A stretch of DNA of 64,000 nt from Pseudomonas sp. RIT409 (GCF_003052515.2 NZ_QARE02000008.1:181913-245912); one strand, 5' to 3'; numbered from the stretch's first letter, positions 18,000 to 32,069 are shown. Numbers and translations: made by a program. The notes: generated by a model from the letters alone, not told the origin.

Positions 18000-19007
18000 T
18001 CAGGCCAACTGCTCGTCGGTGGTCGGTACGATCAAAATCCCTGCACGCAGCCCGTTCTTGACCTTCGGATTGGGGAAAATGATGCGCGCGCCCTCCTCCT
18101 CGACCACCCAGCGCGAATCGGCCAGGTCTTCGGCCAGCACATACCCTTTGTCCAGTTGGGTGAAATTCTCGATGTCCGCCGGCAAATGCAGCCGAAACGC
18201 ATCGCTGTGCTTGATGATTTCCCGTGCCACGCTGAACAGCTTCAACCCGTCGAGCTCGCCCCCCACCAGCGGCTCCGTGCCCTGAATCAAGTGGTCGAGC
18301 ATGGTCCGCAAACGCGACAGGTCGACGTGCTGGTTATGCCCGAAGGGCCGAGCCTTGCCCAATTCCAGGGTGAAGGCCTCTGCTTCCAACTTGTCATAGG
18401 TGTAGGCGCTGAACACCACGGAGGGCTTGTTCTGCAGCAAGACCGCATTCATTCCCGCTCCATGCAGCCGCACCAGCTCGCGACGTGAATGCTGGCGCCC
18501 TTCCTTCCAGGGATAGAGCGCAAACTGCTCGATCTTCGAACCTCGAATGGCCGTGTGCAGGTCGTAATGCAGCCGATACCGACCGGGCACACTGAAAAAG
18601 CTGGCTGCCAAACGCTCGAGTTCGCAGGCCCTGATCGCCTCGTTGCCACTGCTTAGCTCATGGCGCCCGTTGAACAGCCGGTTGACGTCCTGCTCCACAT
18701 AACGCTCGCCACGGCGCATCGCTTCGGGATTGCCGAACAGGAACAGGATGCGGGCCCGGGGTTTGAGCTCGCTGCGGGCGATGGCATGGATCAGGTCATC
18801 GAGCAGTTCGATGGGCGCGGTTTCATTGCCATGGATGCCCGCGGACAAGAGCAGGTCCGTGCCATTGTCCCTGGCCTCGGGTGGACGAACTTCCAGTGCC
18901 CCCTCGGCCAGCCAGCGCATGCGCACGCCTTCGACAGTCAGTTGAGTCTTTTCGGCGGGCTCACGTCCCGCCAACGTCAGTTCAAGCAGTTTGCCGAGGG
19001 CGAGCAT
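18000..19007 (-). CDS. astE: Succinylglutamate desuccinylase
   Basis: This 335-residue zinc hydrolase (M14/aspartoacylase family) performs the last step of the arginine succinyltransferase pathway, releasing glutamate and succinate. Zinc-site motifs are visible: [14 protein letters not shown], then [11 protein letters not shown] and DLHTAIR. It is the last gene of the arginine-catabolic run aruC-F-G-D-B-(small gene)-E; aruE is the pseudomonad name. Confidence 0.95.
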   Translation of the reverse strand: MLALGKLLELTLAGREPAEKTQLTVEGVRMRWLAEGALEVRPPEARDNGTDLLLSAGIHGNETAPIELLDDLIHAIARSELKPRARILFLFGNPEAMRRGERYVEQDVNRLFNGRHELSSGNEAIRACELERLAASFFSVPGRYRLHYDLHTAIRGSKIEQFALYPWKEGRQHSRRELVRLHGAGMNAVLLQNKPSVVFSAYTYDKLEAEAFTLELGKARPFGHNQHVDLSRLRTMLDHLIQGTEPLVGGELDGLKLFSVAREIIKHSDAFRLHLPADIENFTQLDKGYVLAEDLADSRWVVEEEGARIIFPNPKVKNGLRAGILIVPTTDEQLA

Positions 19008-19025
19008 GGGAATACCTGCCAGAGA

Positions 19026-19313
19026 TTAGTGGTTGCAGTCCGGGCCATGCACATGCCCATCGTCTTCCTCGCCCGACTCGGCCGCCTCCATTTCCAGTTG
19101 CAGGCTCACCAGGTTGGTCGCCATCGGACGCAGCAGCAGATTGGCGTACTCGGTATCCCCCTCATCGACGTCGACGCCGATGAGCAACTGGCCACGGCCG
19201 TCTTGCTGAATCCACACCTCCTTGCCTTGCCAGATCACGGCGAACCGCGTGCAGGACGTTTCCAGCTGGGTGCCGTCGGTGTCTTCAAGAAGCAAACGCA
19301 AGGCGTCGGTCAT
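19026..19313 (-). CDS. Conserved small acidic protein in the ast/aru operon
   Basis: This 95-residue protein has a beta-rich body and a striking acidic and His-rich C-terminus ending in HVHGPDCNH, a possible metal-binding tail. It lies between astB and astE (18 bases before astE) and the same small gene occupies this place in P. aeruginosa. It has sometimes been labelled topoisomerase II, which nothing in the sequence supports. Its role in arginine catabolism is unproven. Confidence 0.8.
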   Translation of the reverse strand: MTDALRLLLEDTDGTQLETSCTRFAVIWQGKEVWIQQDGRGQLLIGVDVDEGDTEYANLLLRPMATNLVSLQLEMEAAESGEEDDGHVHGPDCNH

Positions 19314-19389
19314 ATCAACATTCTCTCTGTGAAACGCGAAGACATCGCTCGCCCGGGATGATCAGGCCATACGCGATGCCATGGATGCA

Positions 19390-20736
19390 TCAATCGATCT
19401 GGAAAGGATAGACCGCGCCCAGCTTCAGGTGCTGTGTCAGTTCATCCAGCGCAGTACGGCATTCGATCAGCAATTGCGGGTCGGCCAGATCGTGTTCGCT
19501 GAGGCGATCACGATAGTGCCGGTCCACCCATTGGGTCAGGGTGTCGTACAGCGGCGCGGTCATGATAACGCCTGGGTTGACCGCCGCCAGTTCCGTTTCA
19601 TTCAACGCCACTCGCAGGCGCAGGCACGCTGGCCCTCCGCCGTTCTGCATGCTCTGTTTCAGGTCGAAGACTTTCACCTCACGAATCGGACTTTCATCGG
19701 CAATCAGGCGTTGCAGGTAGGACCACACGCGCGCGTTGCTGCGGCACTCTTCCGGCACGATCAACACCATCGAACCGTCCGGGCGGGACAGCAGCTGGCT
19801 GTTGAACAGGTAGGACCGCACGGCATCCTCCACGCCGACCTCGATGCGCGGCACGCAGATCGCCTGGAAGCGTCCGCCGCGACGCGCCAGCTTGTCATGC
19901 AGTTCGCGCAGCACGTGGTCGGTGTTGAGGAAAGCATCCTCGTGATAGAACAGGACCTCGCCGTTGCCGACAGCAATCACGTCGTTGTGAAAAACGCCCT
20001 GATCGATCACTGCTGGGTTCTGCTGCGCGTAGACCACGCCGTCATCGTTCAGGCCGTGCAGCCGGGCGACCGCCTGCGACGCCTCGAGGGTCTGGCGTGC
20101 CGGGTACTTTTGCGGGGCAGGAAAGCGGGTGTCGAAGGCGGAGCGGCCGAACACGAAGAATTCCACCCCGGCTTCGGCGTAACTGCGGCAGAAGCGCGTA
20201 TGGTTGGCAGCGCCCTCGTCACCGAACTGGGCGACGGCAGGCAACGCTGGATGGTGAGCGAAATGGGACGGATTGGCGAACATCGCCCCCAGCACGCGGC
20301 TGGTGGTCGGGTGTTCGATGCTGCGGTGGTATTTGCAATTAAGGTTGGCGGCGGTGAAGTGCACGCGGCCGTCGCCAGTGTCGGCGCTCGGGCTCACGGT
20401 CGCCGCGTTGGCAACCCACATGCTGGACGCCGAGCAACTGGCGACGAGCAGTGGCATGGACTGGCGTGCGGCACGCTCGATGACCTGCGCATCGGTGCCA
20501 CTGAAACCGAGCGTGCGAAGCCCGGCCACATCCGGGCGCTCCTGCGGCGCCAGGACCCCTTGGGTGAAGCCCATGTCCATCAGCGCTTTCATCTTCGCCA
20601 AGCCTTGCAAGGCCGCCTCACGCGGGTTGGACGACTGCTGGCAATTGCTCTGGGACGCAACGTTGCCGTAGGACAACCCGCCGTAGTTATGGGTCGGCCC
20701 CACTAGACCGTCAAAGTTGACTTCGCAGGATTTCAT
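19390..20736 (-). CDS. astB: N-succinylarginine dihydrolase
   Basis: This 448-residue amidinotransferase-fold enzyme converts N2-succinylarginine to N2-succinylornithine with release of two ammonia and CO2, step 2 of the pathway. The N-terminal [17 protein letters not shown] signature and the C-terminal [10 protein letters not shown] with the predicted catalytic cysteine are intact. The length equals the family norm. It is separated from astD by a REP pair but lies on the same strand (aruB in pseudomonads). Confidence 0.95.
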   Translation of the reverse strand: MKSCEVNFDGLVGPTHNYGGLSYGNVASQSNCQQSSNPREAALQGLAKMKALMDMGFTQGVLAPQERPDVAGLRTLGFSGTDAQVIERAARQSMPLLVASCSASSMWVANAATVSPSADTGDGRVHFTAANLNCKYHRSIEHPTTSRVLGAMFANPSHFAHHPALPAVAQFGDEGAANHTRFCRSYAEAGVEFFVFGRSAFDTRFPAPQKYPARQTLEASQAVARLHGLNDDGVVYAQQNPAVIDQGVFHNDVIAVGNGEVLFYHEDAFLNTDHVLRELHDKLARRGGRFQAICVPRIEVGVEDAVRSYLFNSQLLSRPDGSMVLIVPEECRSNARVWSYLQRLIADESPIREVKVFDLKQSMQNGGGPACLRLRVALNETELAAVNPGVIMTAPLYDTLTQWVDRHYRDRLSEHDLADPQLLIECRTALDELTQHLKLGAVYPFQID

Positions 20737-20794
20737 CGGTGAGGCTCCGTGGATCTGTTTTTATAAACATCAATGTTCGTGTGCAGCGCGGTCT

Positions 20795-23418
<2,624 letters not shown>

Positions 23419-23509
23419 GCTTTCTCCTCACGCCGGGTCTTCATGGGGACACCGGCCAACTCGCTAACCTGCGATACGGCAGCCGCTGCGGCCACCGATG
23501 ACTCAACTG

Positions 23510-24541
23510 TCAAACCGCGACGATGCGCACGCTGGCGCCTTCGCCGACGCCCAACGCTTCGGCGGCGGCCACACTCAGCGTAACCGGTTTGCCGGGGACC
23601 CAATCGAGCTCCAGCATCACCGCGCGGTAGTCCTGCAACTGACTGTTGGCGACCAGGTACGGACGCCCCCCTTTGACGGCGTCGTCGCTGTGGACCGGGT
23701 CGACTTTCACCGGCACCACACGGCTCTGCGCAATGGAGCGGATGCCGGAAGTGCGCGCGTGGAGGGTTGGGCCACCGTCGAAGATGTCGATGTAATGATC
23801 GGTTTCGAAGCCTTCGCGCATCAGAATGTCGAAGGTGATCTGCGCACGCGGGTGAACCTGCCCCATGGCCTCCTGCGCTTCATCGGGCAGCAGCGGGACG
23901 TAGATCGGGTAATGAGGCATCAGCTCGGCCAGGAATGTCCGGCTTTTCAGCCCGCACAGCCTCTCGGCCTCAGCGTAATTGAGGTCGAAGAAGTTGCGGC
24001 CGATGGCGTCCCAGAACGGCGAATCGCCATTTTCATCGCTGTAACCCACGATCTCGGTTACCACCGAGTCGGCAAAACGCTCCGGGTGGGCGGCGACGAA
24101 CAACAGTCGGGCACGGGAATTGAGTTCGGACCACAGCGTCCCCACCAGCTCCGGCAGCACGTAGAAACTGGTCAACAGGCTGTTACCGGTCAAATCGTGG
24201 CATTGGGACAGAACGTGAATCTTGTTGTGAATCTTCAGTTCGCGGGAGGCGTGGACGAAGGTTTCGTTGCGAAAACTGTAAAACGGCTCGGAGTAGCCCG
24301 CGGACGCAACAATTCCCGAGCACCCCACCAGACGGTCGGATTCGGTATCTTCGAGCACGAAGAAATAGGTCTCTTCGCCATTGAAGCTCACCTCGGCGGC
24401 GAACGACGCTTCGGACGCGGCGATCTTGTCGCTCAACCGACCGGCGTCATCCGGCAGGGACGTGACACCGATCGGGCTGTCCGCGGCAAGCCGCTGGACC
24501 TCGCTCAGATCCGCCATTTGCGCGGGGCGCATTACCAGCAT
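23510..24541 (-). CDS. aruF: Arginine N-succinyltransferase, alpha subunit
   Basis: This 343-residue partner of AruG starts MLVMRPAQMADLSEVQ. The core contains TFVHASRELKIHNKIHVLSQ, DENGDSPFWDAIGRNFF and the C-terminal DIFDGGPTLHARTSGIRS. Two in-frame ATGs lie three codons apart, and the first agrees with the family N-terminus. A 91-base gap separates it from aruG, and a REP pair separates it from aruC upstream. Confidence 0.95.
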   Translation of the reverse strand: MLVMRPAQMADLSEVQRLAADSPIGVTSLPDDAGRLSDKIAASEASFAAEVSFNGEETYFFVLEDTESDRLVGCSGIVASAGYSEPFYSFRNETFVHASRELKIHNKIHVLSQCHDLTGNSLLTSFYVLPELVGTLWSELNSRARLLFVAAHPERFADSVVTEIVGYSDENGDSPFWDAIGRNFFDLNYAEAERLCGLKSRTFLAELMPHYPIYVPLLPDEAQEAMGQVHPRAQITFDILMREGFETDHYIDIFDGGPTLHARTSGIRSIAQSRVVPVKVDPVHSDDAVKGGRPYLVANSQLQDYRAVMLELDWVPGKPVTLSVAAAEALGVGEGASVRIVAV

Positions 24542-24610
24542 GGTGTCACTCCTTGAAAAAAATCAGGGCGATTGCCCGGTACCAGAAAAATAAAATCATT
24601 CATGCAGATG

Positions 24611-24702
24611 CCTGTAGGAGCGCGCTTGGTCTGGGCCGCACTTGGGCGATCGCGGTGTGTCAGTCGACACGGCCGCGACAGGCGCAAGCGCGTTCCTACA
24701 GG
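24611..24702. repeat. REP pair (REPIN) between aruC and aruF
   Basis: CCTGTAGGAGCGCGCTTG and its inverted partner CAAGCGCGTTCCTACAGG frame about 55 bases. This is the canonical pseudomonad REP doublet. It sits in the 175-base space inside the operon and could form an mRNA-stabilising structure. Confidence 0.85.
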
Positions 24703-24716
24703 TTACGGGGTGGCTG

Positions 24717-26082
<1,366 letters not shown>

Positions 26083-26180
26083 AATTGCGTCGGAAAGGCG
26101 CAGTTTAAACGTTGGCGAGTGGTTGTAGCAGCGGTCTGTCGATTTGATTTGCCGGGTTCGAGCAACGGAACTGCCCTTCT

Positions 26181-26270
26181 CTGTCGGAGCGGGCTTGTGG
26201 GTGCTCACGCACTCAAGCGAGCCTGTCGGCGACTGACACAGATTCATCGTGGGCACACTCGCGCCTACAG
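26181..26270. repeat. Degenerate REP pair between aruC promoter and argR
   Basis: The left arm CTGTCGGAGCGGGCTTG and the inverted right arm (read CTGTAGGCGCGAGTG on the minus strand) keep the REP outline with several mismatches. It lies just downstream of argR and may end that transcript. Confidence 0.5.
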
Positions 26271-26299
26271 AGGGTCACCCGCGCGACCAAGGGCCGGGC

Positions 26300-27283
26300 T
26301 CAGCCACGCTCGGCGGGAACGGAGGAGAGTTCGAAGGGGCTGCTGCTGCGTCGCTGATTTCGGTCTTCCCGAGGCGTGGCACCGAAGAAATTACGGTAGG
26401 CACTGGAGAAATGCGGACCCGAGGAAAAGCCGCAGGACAAGCCGATCTGGATGATCGACTTACTGGTCTGCATGAGCATCTGACGCGCCTTGTTCAGACG
26501 GAGCTCCAAGTAGTACTGGCTCGGCACGCGATTGAGGTACTGCTTGAAGATGCGCTCCAACTGACGGCGGGACACGCACACATGCTGGGCGATTTCGTCG
26601 GTGGTCAACGGTTCCTCGATGTTGGCTTCCATCAGCAGCACCGCCTGAGTCAGCTTGGGATGACTGGACCCCAGGCGATTCTGCAGCGGAATGCGCTGAC
26701 GTTCGCCCCCTTCGCGAATGCGCTCGACCACCAGCTCTTCGGACACCGCACCGGCCAACTCGGCCCCATGGTCGCGCGCGAGCACGGCCAGCATGAGATC
26801 CAGCACCGACATGCCGCCACAGGCAGTCATGCGATCCCGGTCCCAGTCGAACAAATGGCTGGTCGCGATCACTTTCGGGAAACGCTCGGCAAAGTCATCC
26901 TGCCAGCGCCAGTGCACGGCCGCTCGATAGCCGTCGAGTAGCCCCAATTGCGCCAACGGATACACACCTGCCGACAGACCACCGATCACGCAACCTGCCC
27001 GCACCAGTTGTTTGAGCGCGCCGGCCAGCGCAGACGACATCGGCGCGGGCGGCTCGTCGGCAAGCAGGAAAACCTTCTGACAACCTTCCAGCCGCCCGGC
27101 CCACGACTCACCCGGCAACTGCCACCCGTTGCCCTGCTCTTCAGGCTCGGCGTGCATGAACGCCAGTTCATAAGCCACTTCGGGGTGCACCCGCTGAGCG
27201 ACACGCAGGGCCTCCTCTGCCAGCGCCAGAGTCAGGGCTTTGGTGCCGGGCCAGATGAGAAATCCGATTCGATGGGCAGTCAT
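26300..27283 (-). CDS. argR: ArgR, AraC-family regulator of arginine metabolism
   Basis: This 327-residue arginine-responsive regulator is of the pseudomonad type, not the enterobacterial hexameric ArgR. An N-terminal DJ-1/PfpI-like (amidase-like) domain spans about residues 4-190 (GFLIWPGTKALTLALAEEA at the start). Two AraC helix-turn-helix motifs lie at about 215-310 (TDEIAQHVCVSRRQLERIF and IIQIGLSCGFSSGPHFSSAY). It activates ast/aru and aot genes and represses biosynthetic ones. The internal ATG at 27283 matches the known family start. It is the distal gene of the aot cluster. Confidence 0.94.
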   Translation of the reverse strand: MTAHRIGFLIWPGTKALTLALAEEALRVAQRVHPEVAYELAFMHAEPEEQGNGWQLPGESWAGRLEGCQKVFLLADEPPAPMSSALAGALKQLVRAGCVIGGLSAGVYPLAQLGLLDGYRAAVHWRWQDDFAERFPKVIATSHLFDWDRDRMTACGGMSVLDLMLAVLARDHGAELAGAVSEELVVERIREGGERQRIPLQNRLGSSHPKLTQAVLLMEANIEEPLTTDEIAQHVCVSRRQLERIFKQYLNRVPSQYYLELRLNKARQMLMQTSKSIIQIGLSCGFSSGPHFSSAYRNFFGATPREDRNQRRSSSPFELSSVPAERG

Positions 27284-27303
27284 GGCGTGCAATCCGAAAC
27301 GTG

Positions 27304-27381
27304 TCACTGTTGGGGGTCGCACGCCAGGCGTGCAATGGGGTTCTGGGTCTGCAATTCGTGTCGGCGGTCGACGCGCAGCAT
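27304..27381 (-). CDS. Possible 25-residue leader-like ORF between aotP and argR
   Basis: An ATG-to-TGA reading frame (MLRVDRRHELQTQNPIARL then ACDPQQ) ends 20 bases before the argR ATG. It contains four arginines. The ribosome site is weak (GGAACAG). It could be an upstream ORF affecting argR translation, or chance; nothing else supports it. Confidence 0.2.
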   Translation of the reverse strand: MLRVDRRHELQTQNPIARLACDPQQ

Positions 27382-27426
27382 GAACTGTTCCGAGGTAAAA
27401 CGCACCGTTCGCGACGGCGCGCCTGG

Positions 27427-28191
27427 CTACTTCAGGCTGCCGGACAGAAACTGCTTGAGGCGTTCGGACTTCGGACTGACCAGCACCTCACGGGGGTCGC
27501 CGTATTCTTCGACCAAACCCTTGTGCAGGAAAATCAATTGGTTGGAGACTTCCCGGGCAAACCCCATCTCGTGGGTGACCACGACCATGGTACGGCCTTC
27601 TTGAGCCAGGGCTTGCATGACTTTGAGCACATCGCCCACCAGCTCCGGATCCAGCGCCGAGGTCGGCTCATCGAACAACATCACCTCCGGCTCCATGGCC
27701 AGCGCCCGGGCAATCGCGACGCGCTGCTGCTCGCCGCCGGACATGTGGCCTGGATAGGCGTCCTTGCGATGAGCCACGCCCACTTTGTTCAGGTAGTGTT
27801 CGGCCTTTTCCAACGCCTCTTTTTTTGGCACACCCAGCACATGCACGGGCGCTTCGATGATGTTTTCCAACGCCGTCATGTGCGACCACAGGTTGAAATG
27901 CTGAAACACCATCGACAGACGCGAGCGCATGCGCTGCAATTGCTTGGGGTCCGCTGCCTTGAGGCCGCCGTCTTTGTTCGCGACCAGCTTCAGCTCTTCG
28001 TTGTTGAGCAGGATCCGCCCGGATTTGGGCTGCTCCAGCAGGTTGATGCAACGCAGGAACGTGCTCTTGCCCGAGCCGCTGGAGCCGATGATGCTGATCA
28101 CGTCGCCTGCCTTGGCGGTCAGCGAAACACCTTTGAGGACTTCGTGAGTGCCGTAGCATTTATGCAAGTCCTGGATTTCCAGTTTGTTCAT
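27427..28191 (-). CDS. aotP: Arginine/ornithine ABC transporter, ATP-binding protein
   Basis: This 254-residue ATPase has Walker A GSSGSGKS (residues 36-43), the signature [15 protein letters not shown], Walker [13 protein letters not shown] and the switch His in [10 protein letters not shown]. It energises uptake through AotQ/AotM. The ATG ending at 28191 gives the [14 protein letters not shown] start. It closes the aotJQMOP set before argR. Confidence 0.95.
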   Translation of the reverse strand: MNKLEIQDLHKCYGTHEVLKGVSLTAKAGDVISIIGSSGSGKSTFLRCINLLEQPKSGRILLNNEELKLVANKDGGLKAADPKQLQRMRSRLSMVFQHFNLWSHMTALENIIEAPVHVLGVPKKEALEKAEHYLNKVGVAHRKDAYPGHMSGGEQQRVAIARALAMEPEVMLFDEPTSALDPELVGDVLKVMQALAQEGRTMVVVTHEMGFAREVSNQLIFLHKGLVEEYGDPREVLVSPKSERLKQFLSGSLK

Positions 28192-28212
28192 GTTCTCGGT
28201 TCTCACAGGTAA

Positions 28213-29325
28213 TCAATCGCTGAGCAGACGGCCGCTGCGCAGCGGAGTACGACCCGCCACCTTCGCCATCCAAAGCCCCGGTTGGGCGTAACGCAACTTT
28301 TCGATGGCAAACAGGACGCCGGCCGTGGTGGCGCACATTATGGTCGCCCGATCGGTGAGGGGATCGACCACTTCGAACAACGGCTCGCCCGGCTCGACCC
28401 AGACGCCTGCCGGACGCAGAAAGGTCAGCACGCCCGGATGAGGTGCGTAAATCATTTCGGTGCCTTCGAAAGGCATGCCCTCACACGCCTCATGGATCGC
28501 CTTCGGCCATTCGCCGCCTATCAGACCCTGTTCGGCGAGGAATGCCAGGATTCCCTCGGCGTAGGCGTGGGCTTGCGCCTTGCCCGTATTGGATTGCCCG
28601 CCCAGTTCCAGGGTGGTCGACAGGCAGGCCAGAGGAATCTTCGCTTCAGGGAAACGCCGCGCCAGCCGTAGCCAGGGCAACGAACAGGCCTCATCGAACG
28701 AGCTGCCGCCCGAATCTTCAGCCAACAACCCGACGCTGACACCCAGATGCGCCGACAACGAGCGCCATTGTGGCCAATGTTGCGGCAGCGCATACATGTG
28801 CAGTGCGGCATCGGTGTCGCAGTGCAGGTCCAGAACGATGTCGGCGTCACACGCATGGCGCAGAAGCACCCTCTGCATGCCGGCCAGCTCGCTGCTCGCA
28901 GGCGGCAGTTGCTCGAGCACATCGACCATGGCGCGGCGAATCAGCTCCACATTGGCATGCGGATCGTCCCCCAGTTTGCCCGCCAGCTGCTCGGCCACCG
29001 GCTCGCTCAGTTCAGTGAAATCACGGTTGAAATTCTTGCCGGTGCCGTATTCGAAACGCCCCTGATGATTGCCCTGCAGCACTTGCCCGAGACCGATCGG
29101 ATTGGCCACAGGCACCAGTTCGATCACCCCTTTGAGCAAACCCTGTGACTCCAGGTCCGCGAGGCGTTGTTTCAGCTCCCAGGCCGTGCGCATGCCAGGC
29201 AGTTCATCGGCGTGGAGGCTGGCCTGGATGTAAGCCTTGCGCTCGCCCTGACCAAAACGGAACACGCTCACGCTGCGCTGCGTGCCGAGATTGCCCCACG
29301 GCAAGTCATGATCGATGCGTTGCAT
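28213..29325 (-). CDS. aotO: AotO, succinylglutamate desuccinylase/aspartoacylase-family protein
   Basis: This 370-residue protein has the M14/AstE-AspA metallohydrolase fold (IQASLHADELPGMRTAW, then FNRDFTEL and VLDLHCDTDA with the expected zinc ligands). It is embedded in the arginine transporter operon at the same place as aotO of P. aeruginosa. Its reaction is not established; deacylation of an imported acyl-amino acid is a reasonable guess. The start lies one base after the aotM stop. Confidence 0.88.
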   Translation of the reverse strand: MQRIDHDLPWGNLGTQRSVSVFRFGQGERKAYIQASLHADELPGMRTAWELKQRLADLESQGLLKGVIELVPVANPIGLGQVLQGNHQGRFEYGTGKNFNRDFTELSEPVAEQLAGKLGDDPHANVELIRRAMVDVLEQLPPASSELAGMQRVLLRHACDADIVLDLHCDTDAALHMYALPQHWPQWRSLSAHLGVSVGLLAEDSGGSSFDEACSLPWLRLARRFPEAKIPLACLSTTLELGGQSNTGKAQAHAYAEGILAFLAEQGLIGGEWPKAIHEACEGMPFEGTEMIYAPHPGVLTFLRPAGVWVEPGEPLFEVVDPLTDRATIMCATTAGVLFAIEKLRYAQPGLWMAKVAGRTPLRSGRLLSD

Positions 29326-29326
29326 A

Positions 29327-30025
29327 TCAGTGCTTCCTCGGTGCGAGGTAACCGAGCCAGCGGCGCTCGGCCAATTTGAACAGTTTCACCAGAATGAAGG
29401 TCAGGGTCAGATAGAACACGCCCGCCGTAATGTAGGCCTCGAACGGCAGGTAGAAACGTGCGTTGATGTCACGCGCCGCGCCCGTGATGTCCATCAGCGT
29501 CACGATGGACGCCAGGCTGGTGGTCTGCAGCATCATGATCACCTCGTTGCTGTACTGGGGCAGCGCCCGGCGCAGCGCCGAGGGCAGCAGAATGCGCCGA
29601 TACATCTTGGCCTTGGACATGCCCATCGCCCGCGCGGCCTCGATTTCCCCCGCAGGCGTGGACTTCAAGCTGCCGGCGATGATTTCCGCGGTGTAGGCAC
29701 TGGTGTTGATCGCGAAAGCCAGGCAGGCACAAAAGGTCGCACTGGACAGCCACGGCCAGAGGAAGCTCTCTCGGACCGCCTCGAACTGCGCCAGCCCGTA
29801 GTAGATGAGGAACAACTGAACCAGCATCGGCGTGCCGCGAATCACGTAGGTGTAGGTCCAGGCCAGCCCGTTGACCCACGCCACTTTCGAGACCCGCATC
29901 AGCGCCAATGGCAGCGCCGCCAGCAGGCCGAAAAACAGCGAGAGCGCGAGCAGCTTCAGGGTGACCGCCACACCGCTCAAGTACAGCGGCAGGTTTTCCC
30001 AGACGACGTTGTAATCGAAAATCAT
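29327..30025 (-). CDS. aotM: Arginine/ornithine ABC transporter permease
   Basis: This 232-residue HisM-type permease has about five membrane helices and the polar amino-acid permease signature (TYTYVIRGTPMLVQLFLIYY, then the EAA loop EIEAARAMGMSKAKMYRRIL). The ATG ending at 30025 overlaps the aotQ stop by 4 bases (ATGA). A much longer in-frame reading upstream lies antiparallel in frame to aotQ and is not real. Confidence 0.94.
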   Translation of the reverse strand: MIFDYNVVWENLPLYLSGVAVTLKLLALSLFFGLLAALPLALMRVSKVAWVNGLAWTYTYVIRGTPMLVQLFLIYYGLAQFEAVRESFLWPWLSSATFCACLAFAINTSAYTAEIIAGSLKSTPAGEIEAARAMGMSKAKMYRRILLPSALRRALPQYSNEVIMMLQTTSLASIVTLMDITGAARDINARFYLPFEAYITAGVFYLTLTFILVKLFKLAERRWLGYLAPRKH

Positions 30026-30711
30026 AGCTCTGCCACCCTTACGCCCGCCGAGTAGCGTTTTTCGACCTGACGCAGGATCAACAGCGAGACACTGGTGATC
30101 ACCAGATACATGGCCGCAACGGCGAGAAAGAACGTGAACGGCTCGCGGGTCGCGTCGGCGGCCTGCTTGGCCTTGAACATCATGTCTTGCAGACCGACGA
30201 CGGAAATCAGCGCAGTGGCCTTGGTCAGCACCAACCAGTTGTTGGTGAAACCGGGAATCGCCAGTCGGATCATCTGCGGAACCAGAATACGGAAGAACAC
30301 GCGTGACTGACTCATGCCATACGCCATGCCGGCCTCGGCCTGGCCCTTGGGGATGGCCATGAAGGCGCCGCGAAAGGTCTCGGACAGATAGGCACCGAAA
30401 ATGAAGCCCAGCGTGCCGATACCGGCCATCAGCGGATTCAGGTCGATGTAGTCGTCGTGCCCCAGCAACGGGGCGATGCGATTGAGCAAGTCCTGACCGC
30501 CGTAGAAAATCAGCAGAATCAACACCAGATCGGGAATGCCACGAATGACCGTCGAATACACGTCGCCCAGCCAGGCCAGCCAGCGCACTGGCGACAGCCG
30601 CAGTGACACGCCGACCAGCCCGAGCACGATGGCCAGCGCCATGGAACAGAGCGCGAGTTGCAGAGTCAGCCATGCCCCGTCAAGGATGACGGCTCCGTAG
30701 CCTTTCAACAT
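30022..30711 (-). CDS. aotQ: Arginine/ornithine ABC transporter permease
   Basis: This 229-residue HisQ-type inner-membrane permease forms the channel with AotM. It contains VYSTVIRGIPDLVLILLIFYG and the cytoplasmic EAA loop GQAEAGMAYGMSQSRVFFRI that docks to AotP. It is placed between aotJ and aotM, all on the minus strand. Confidence 0.95.
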   Translation of the reverse strand: MLKGYGAVILDGAWLTLQLALCSMALAIVLGLVGVSLRLSPVRWLAWLGDVYSTVIRGIPDLVLILLIFYGGQDLLNRIAPLLGHDDYIDLNPLMAGIGTLGFIFGAYLSETFRGAFMAIPKGQAEAGMAYGMSQSRVFFRILVPQMIRLAIPGFTNNWLVLTKATALISVVGLQDMMFKAKQAADATREPFTFFLAVAAMYLVITSVSLLILRQVEKRYSAGVRVAEL

Positions 30712-30801
30712 GTAGTGGGGCCCTCGAGCGCGGGAAAGAAAAATGGCGCAATCAGAAGGATCGAAAACCTGCTGCGTGCGCCATTGGGTGCGGACGTCGA
30801 C

Positions 30802-31578
30802 TTACTTGCCGTAGATGTCGAAGTTGAAGTACTTGTCCTGAATCGCCTTGTATTTGCCGTTCTCACGGATCGCCGCGATGGCGGCGTTGAGTTTGTCCAG
30901 ATTGGCCTTGTCACCCTTGCGTACGGCGATGCCCACGCCGTCGCCAAAGTACTTGACGTCAGTGAATGCAGGGCCGACGAACGCGTAGCCTTTGCCCGCG
31001 TCGGTGTTCAGGAAGCCATCCTGCAACAGCGTCGCATCCGCCACTGTGCCATCCAGACGACCCGCAGCGATGTCCAGGTAGATCTCGTTCTGCGAGCTGT
31101 AGGGTTTGACTTCGGCCCCCAGTGGCGCCAGCACTTCCTTCGCGAAGCGCTCGTGGATCGAACCGCGCTGCACGCCGATGTTCTTGCCTTTGACTTCGGT
31201 CAGGCCGTCGCTGACGACAGTACCCTGCTTCATGACCAGGCGGGCCGGAGTGTTGTAATACTTGTTGGTGAAGTCGACAGACTTCTTGCGATCTTCAGTG
31301 ATGGACATCGAGGACAGGATCGCGTCGATCTTGCGCACTTTGAGGGCAGGAATGAGGCCGTCGAACTCTTGCTCGACCCAGACACACTTGACCTTCATTT
31401 CTTCGCACAAGGCGTTGCCGATGTCGTAGTCGAAGCCAACGATGCTGCCGTCCGGCGCTTTCGAAGCAAATGGAGGATAGGCCGCTTCGATGCCGATCTT
31501 CAGAGGCTTCTCATCGGCGAAAACGGGCTGTGCCAGTACGGACAGCGCCAGGGCGCCGAGCAGCATGAGCTTTTTCAT
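30802..31578 (-). CDS. aotJ: Arginine/ornithine periplasmic binding protein
   Basis: This 258-residue class II solute-binding protein has a signal peptide cleaved after VFA (about residue 21). The lysine/arginine/ornithine-binding signature [19 protein letters not shown] and [14 protein letters not shown] are followed by [11 protein letters not shown]. The ATG ending at 31578 has a GGAG ribosome site 10 bases upstream. It is the first gene of the aotJQMOP-argR cluster and lies behind an ArgR half-site. Confidence 0.96.
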   Translation of the reverse strand: MKKLMLLGALALSVLAQPVFADEKPLKIGIEAAYPPFASKAPDGSIVGFDYDIGNALCEEMKVKCVWVEQEFDGLIPALKVRKIDAILSSMSITEDRKKSVDFTNKYYNTPARLVMKQGTVVSDGLTEVKGKNIGVQRGSIHERFAKEVLAPLGAEVKPYSSQNEIYLDIAAGRLDGTVADATLLQDGFLNTDAGKGYAFVGPAFTDVKYFGDGVGIAVRKGDKANLDKLNAAIAAIRENGKYKAIQDKYFNFDIYGK

Positions 31579-31737
31579 TCTTGAAACTCCATCGGTATAA
31601 CGCGACAAGTGGCAGTGAGCGAAGCGCTCAATGTGCAGAGGAAGCTTTGACATTGCGACGCGAAGCGCCGTCGAGTCTCGAGTTCGACAAGCCTTCGGCG
31701 AGTGATCGGCATTTTAGCGGCAGGCGGTAAGTCGATA

Positions 31738-31753
31738 TTTCTTCAATGCGACA
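31738..31753 (-). promoter_or_regulatory. ArgR half-site upstream of aotJ
   Basis: TGTCGC-ATTGAAGA-AA on the minus strand matches TGTCGC-N8-AA exactly, 160 bases before the aotJ ATG. A weaker second site (TACCGC-N8-AA) follows 24 bases downstream, overlapping a TAAAAT that could be the -10. The rest of the 31579-32252 spacer contains a gene remnant (separate entry) and the unplaced hcp promoter. Confidence 0.6.
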
Positions 31754-31877
31754 ACTAGTTACAGAAGCACCGAGAAAGCCAGACAACCTAATTGACAGCC
31801 CAGACATTTCATGCATAGGCAATTGGCAGCAAACCCATCAACGAAGCAAATAACGCGCCCATTATTGGCAAAGCCTT

Positions 31878-32069
31878 CTAATCCGGCAAGTCCAGCGTGT
31901 CGAGTGGGTCGATTGGGGCGATGAATTGCACAGCGCTCGGGGTGTTAGGCCCCAAGTACGTGCAAAGGGTTACGGCGATGCCTCGCTCGGTAACAAATCG
32001 ATATATATCCCTCTTTCGGCCCGTCACCGCCTCCACTGCCAACCATGACGTCGGGAGCGGCCTGCAGCT
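31878..32069 (-). pseudogene. Possible remnant: C-terminal part of an unidentified gene
   Basis: Reading the minus strand from just after a TGA at 32070-32072 to a TAG at 31878-31880 gives 63 residues without an ATG. The composition is protein-like (segments RDIYRFVTERGIAVTL, TYLGPNTPSAVQFIAP and a DPLDTLDLPD end). There is no start with a ribosome site. It looks like the tail of a gene whose front was lost when the neighbouring hcp cassette was inserted or rearranged. The family is not recognised. Confidence 0.3.

Noticed and set aside
30026..30673. Extension of aotM to a 448-residue protein
   Set aside because: The extra part reads aotQ in a wrong frame. The ATG overlapping the aotQ stop and the family start at MIFDYN fix the true beginning.
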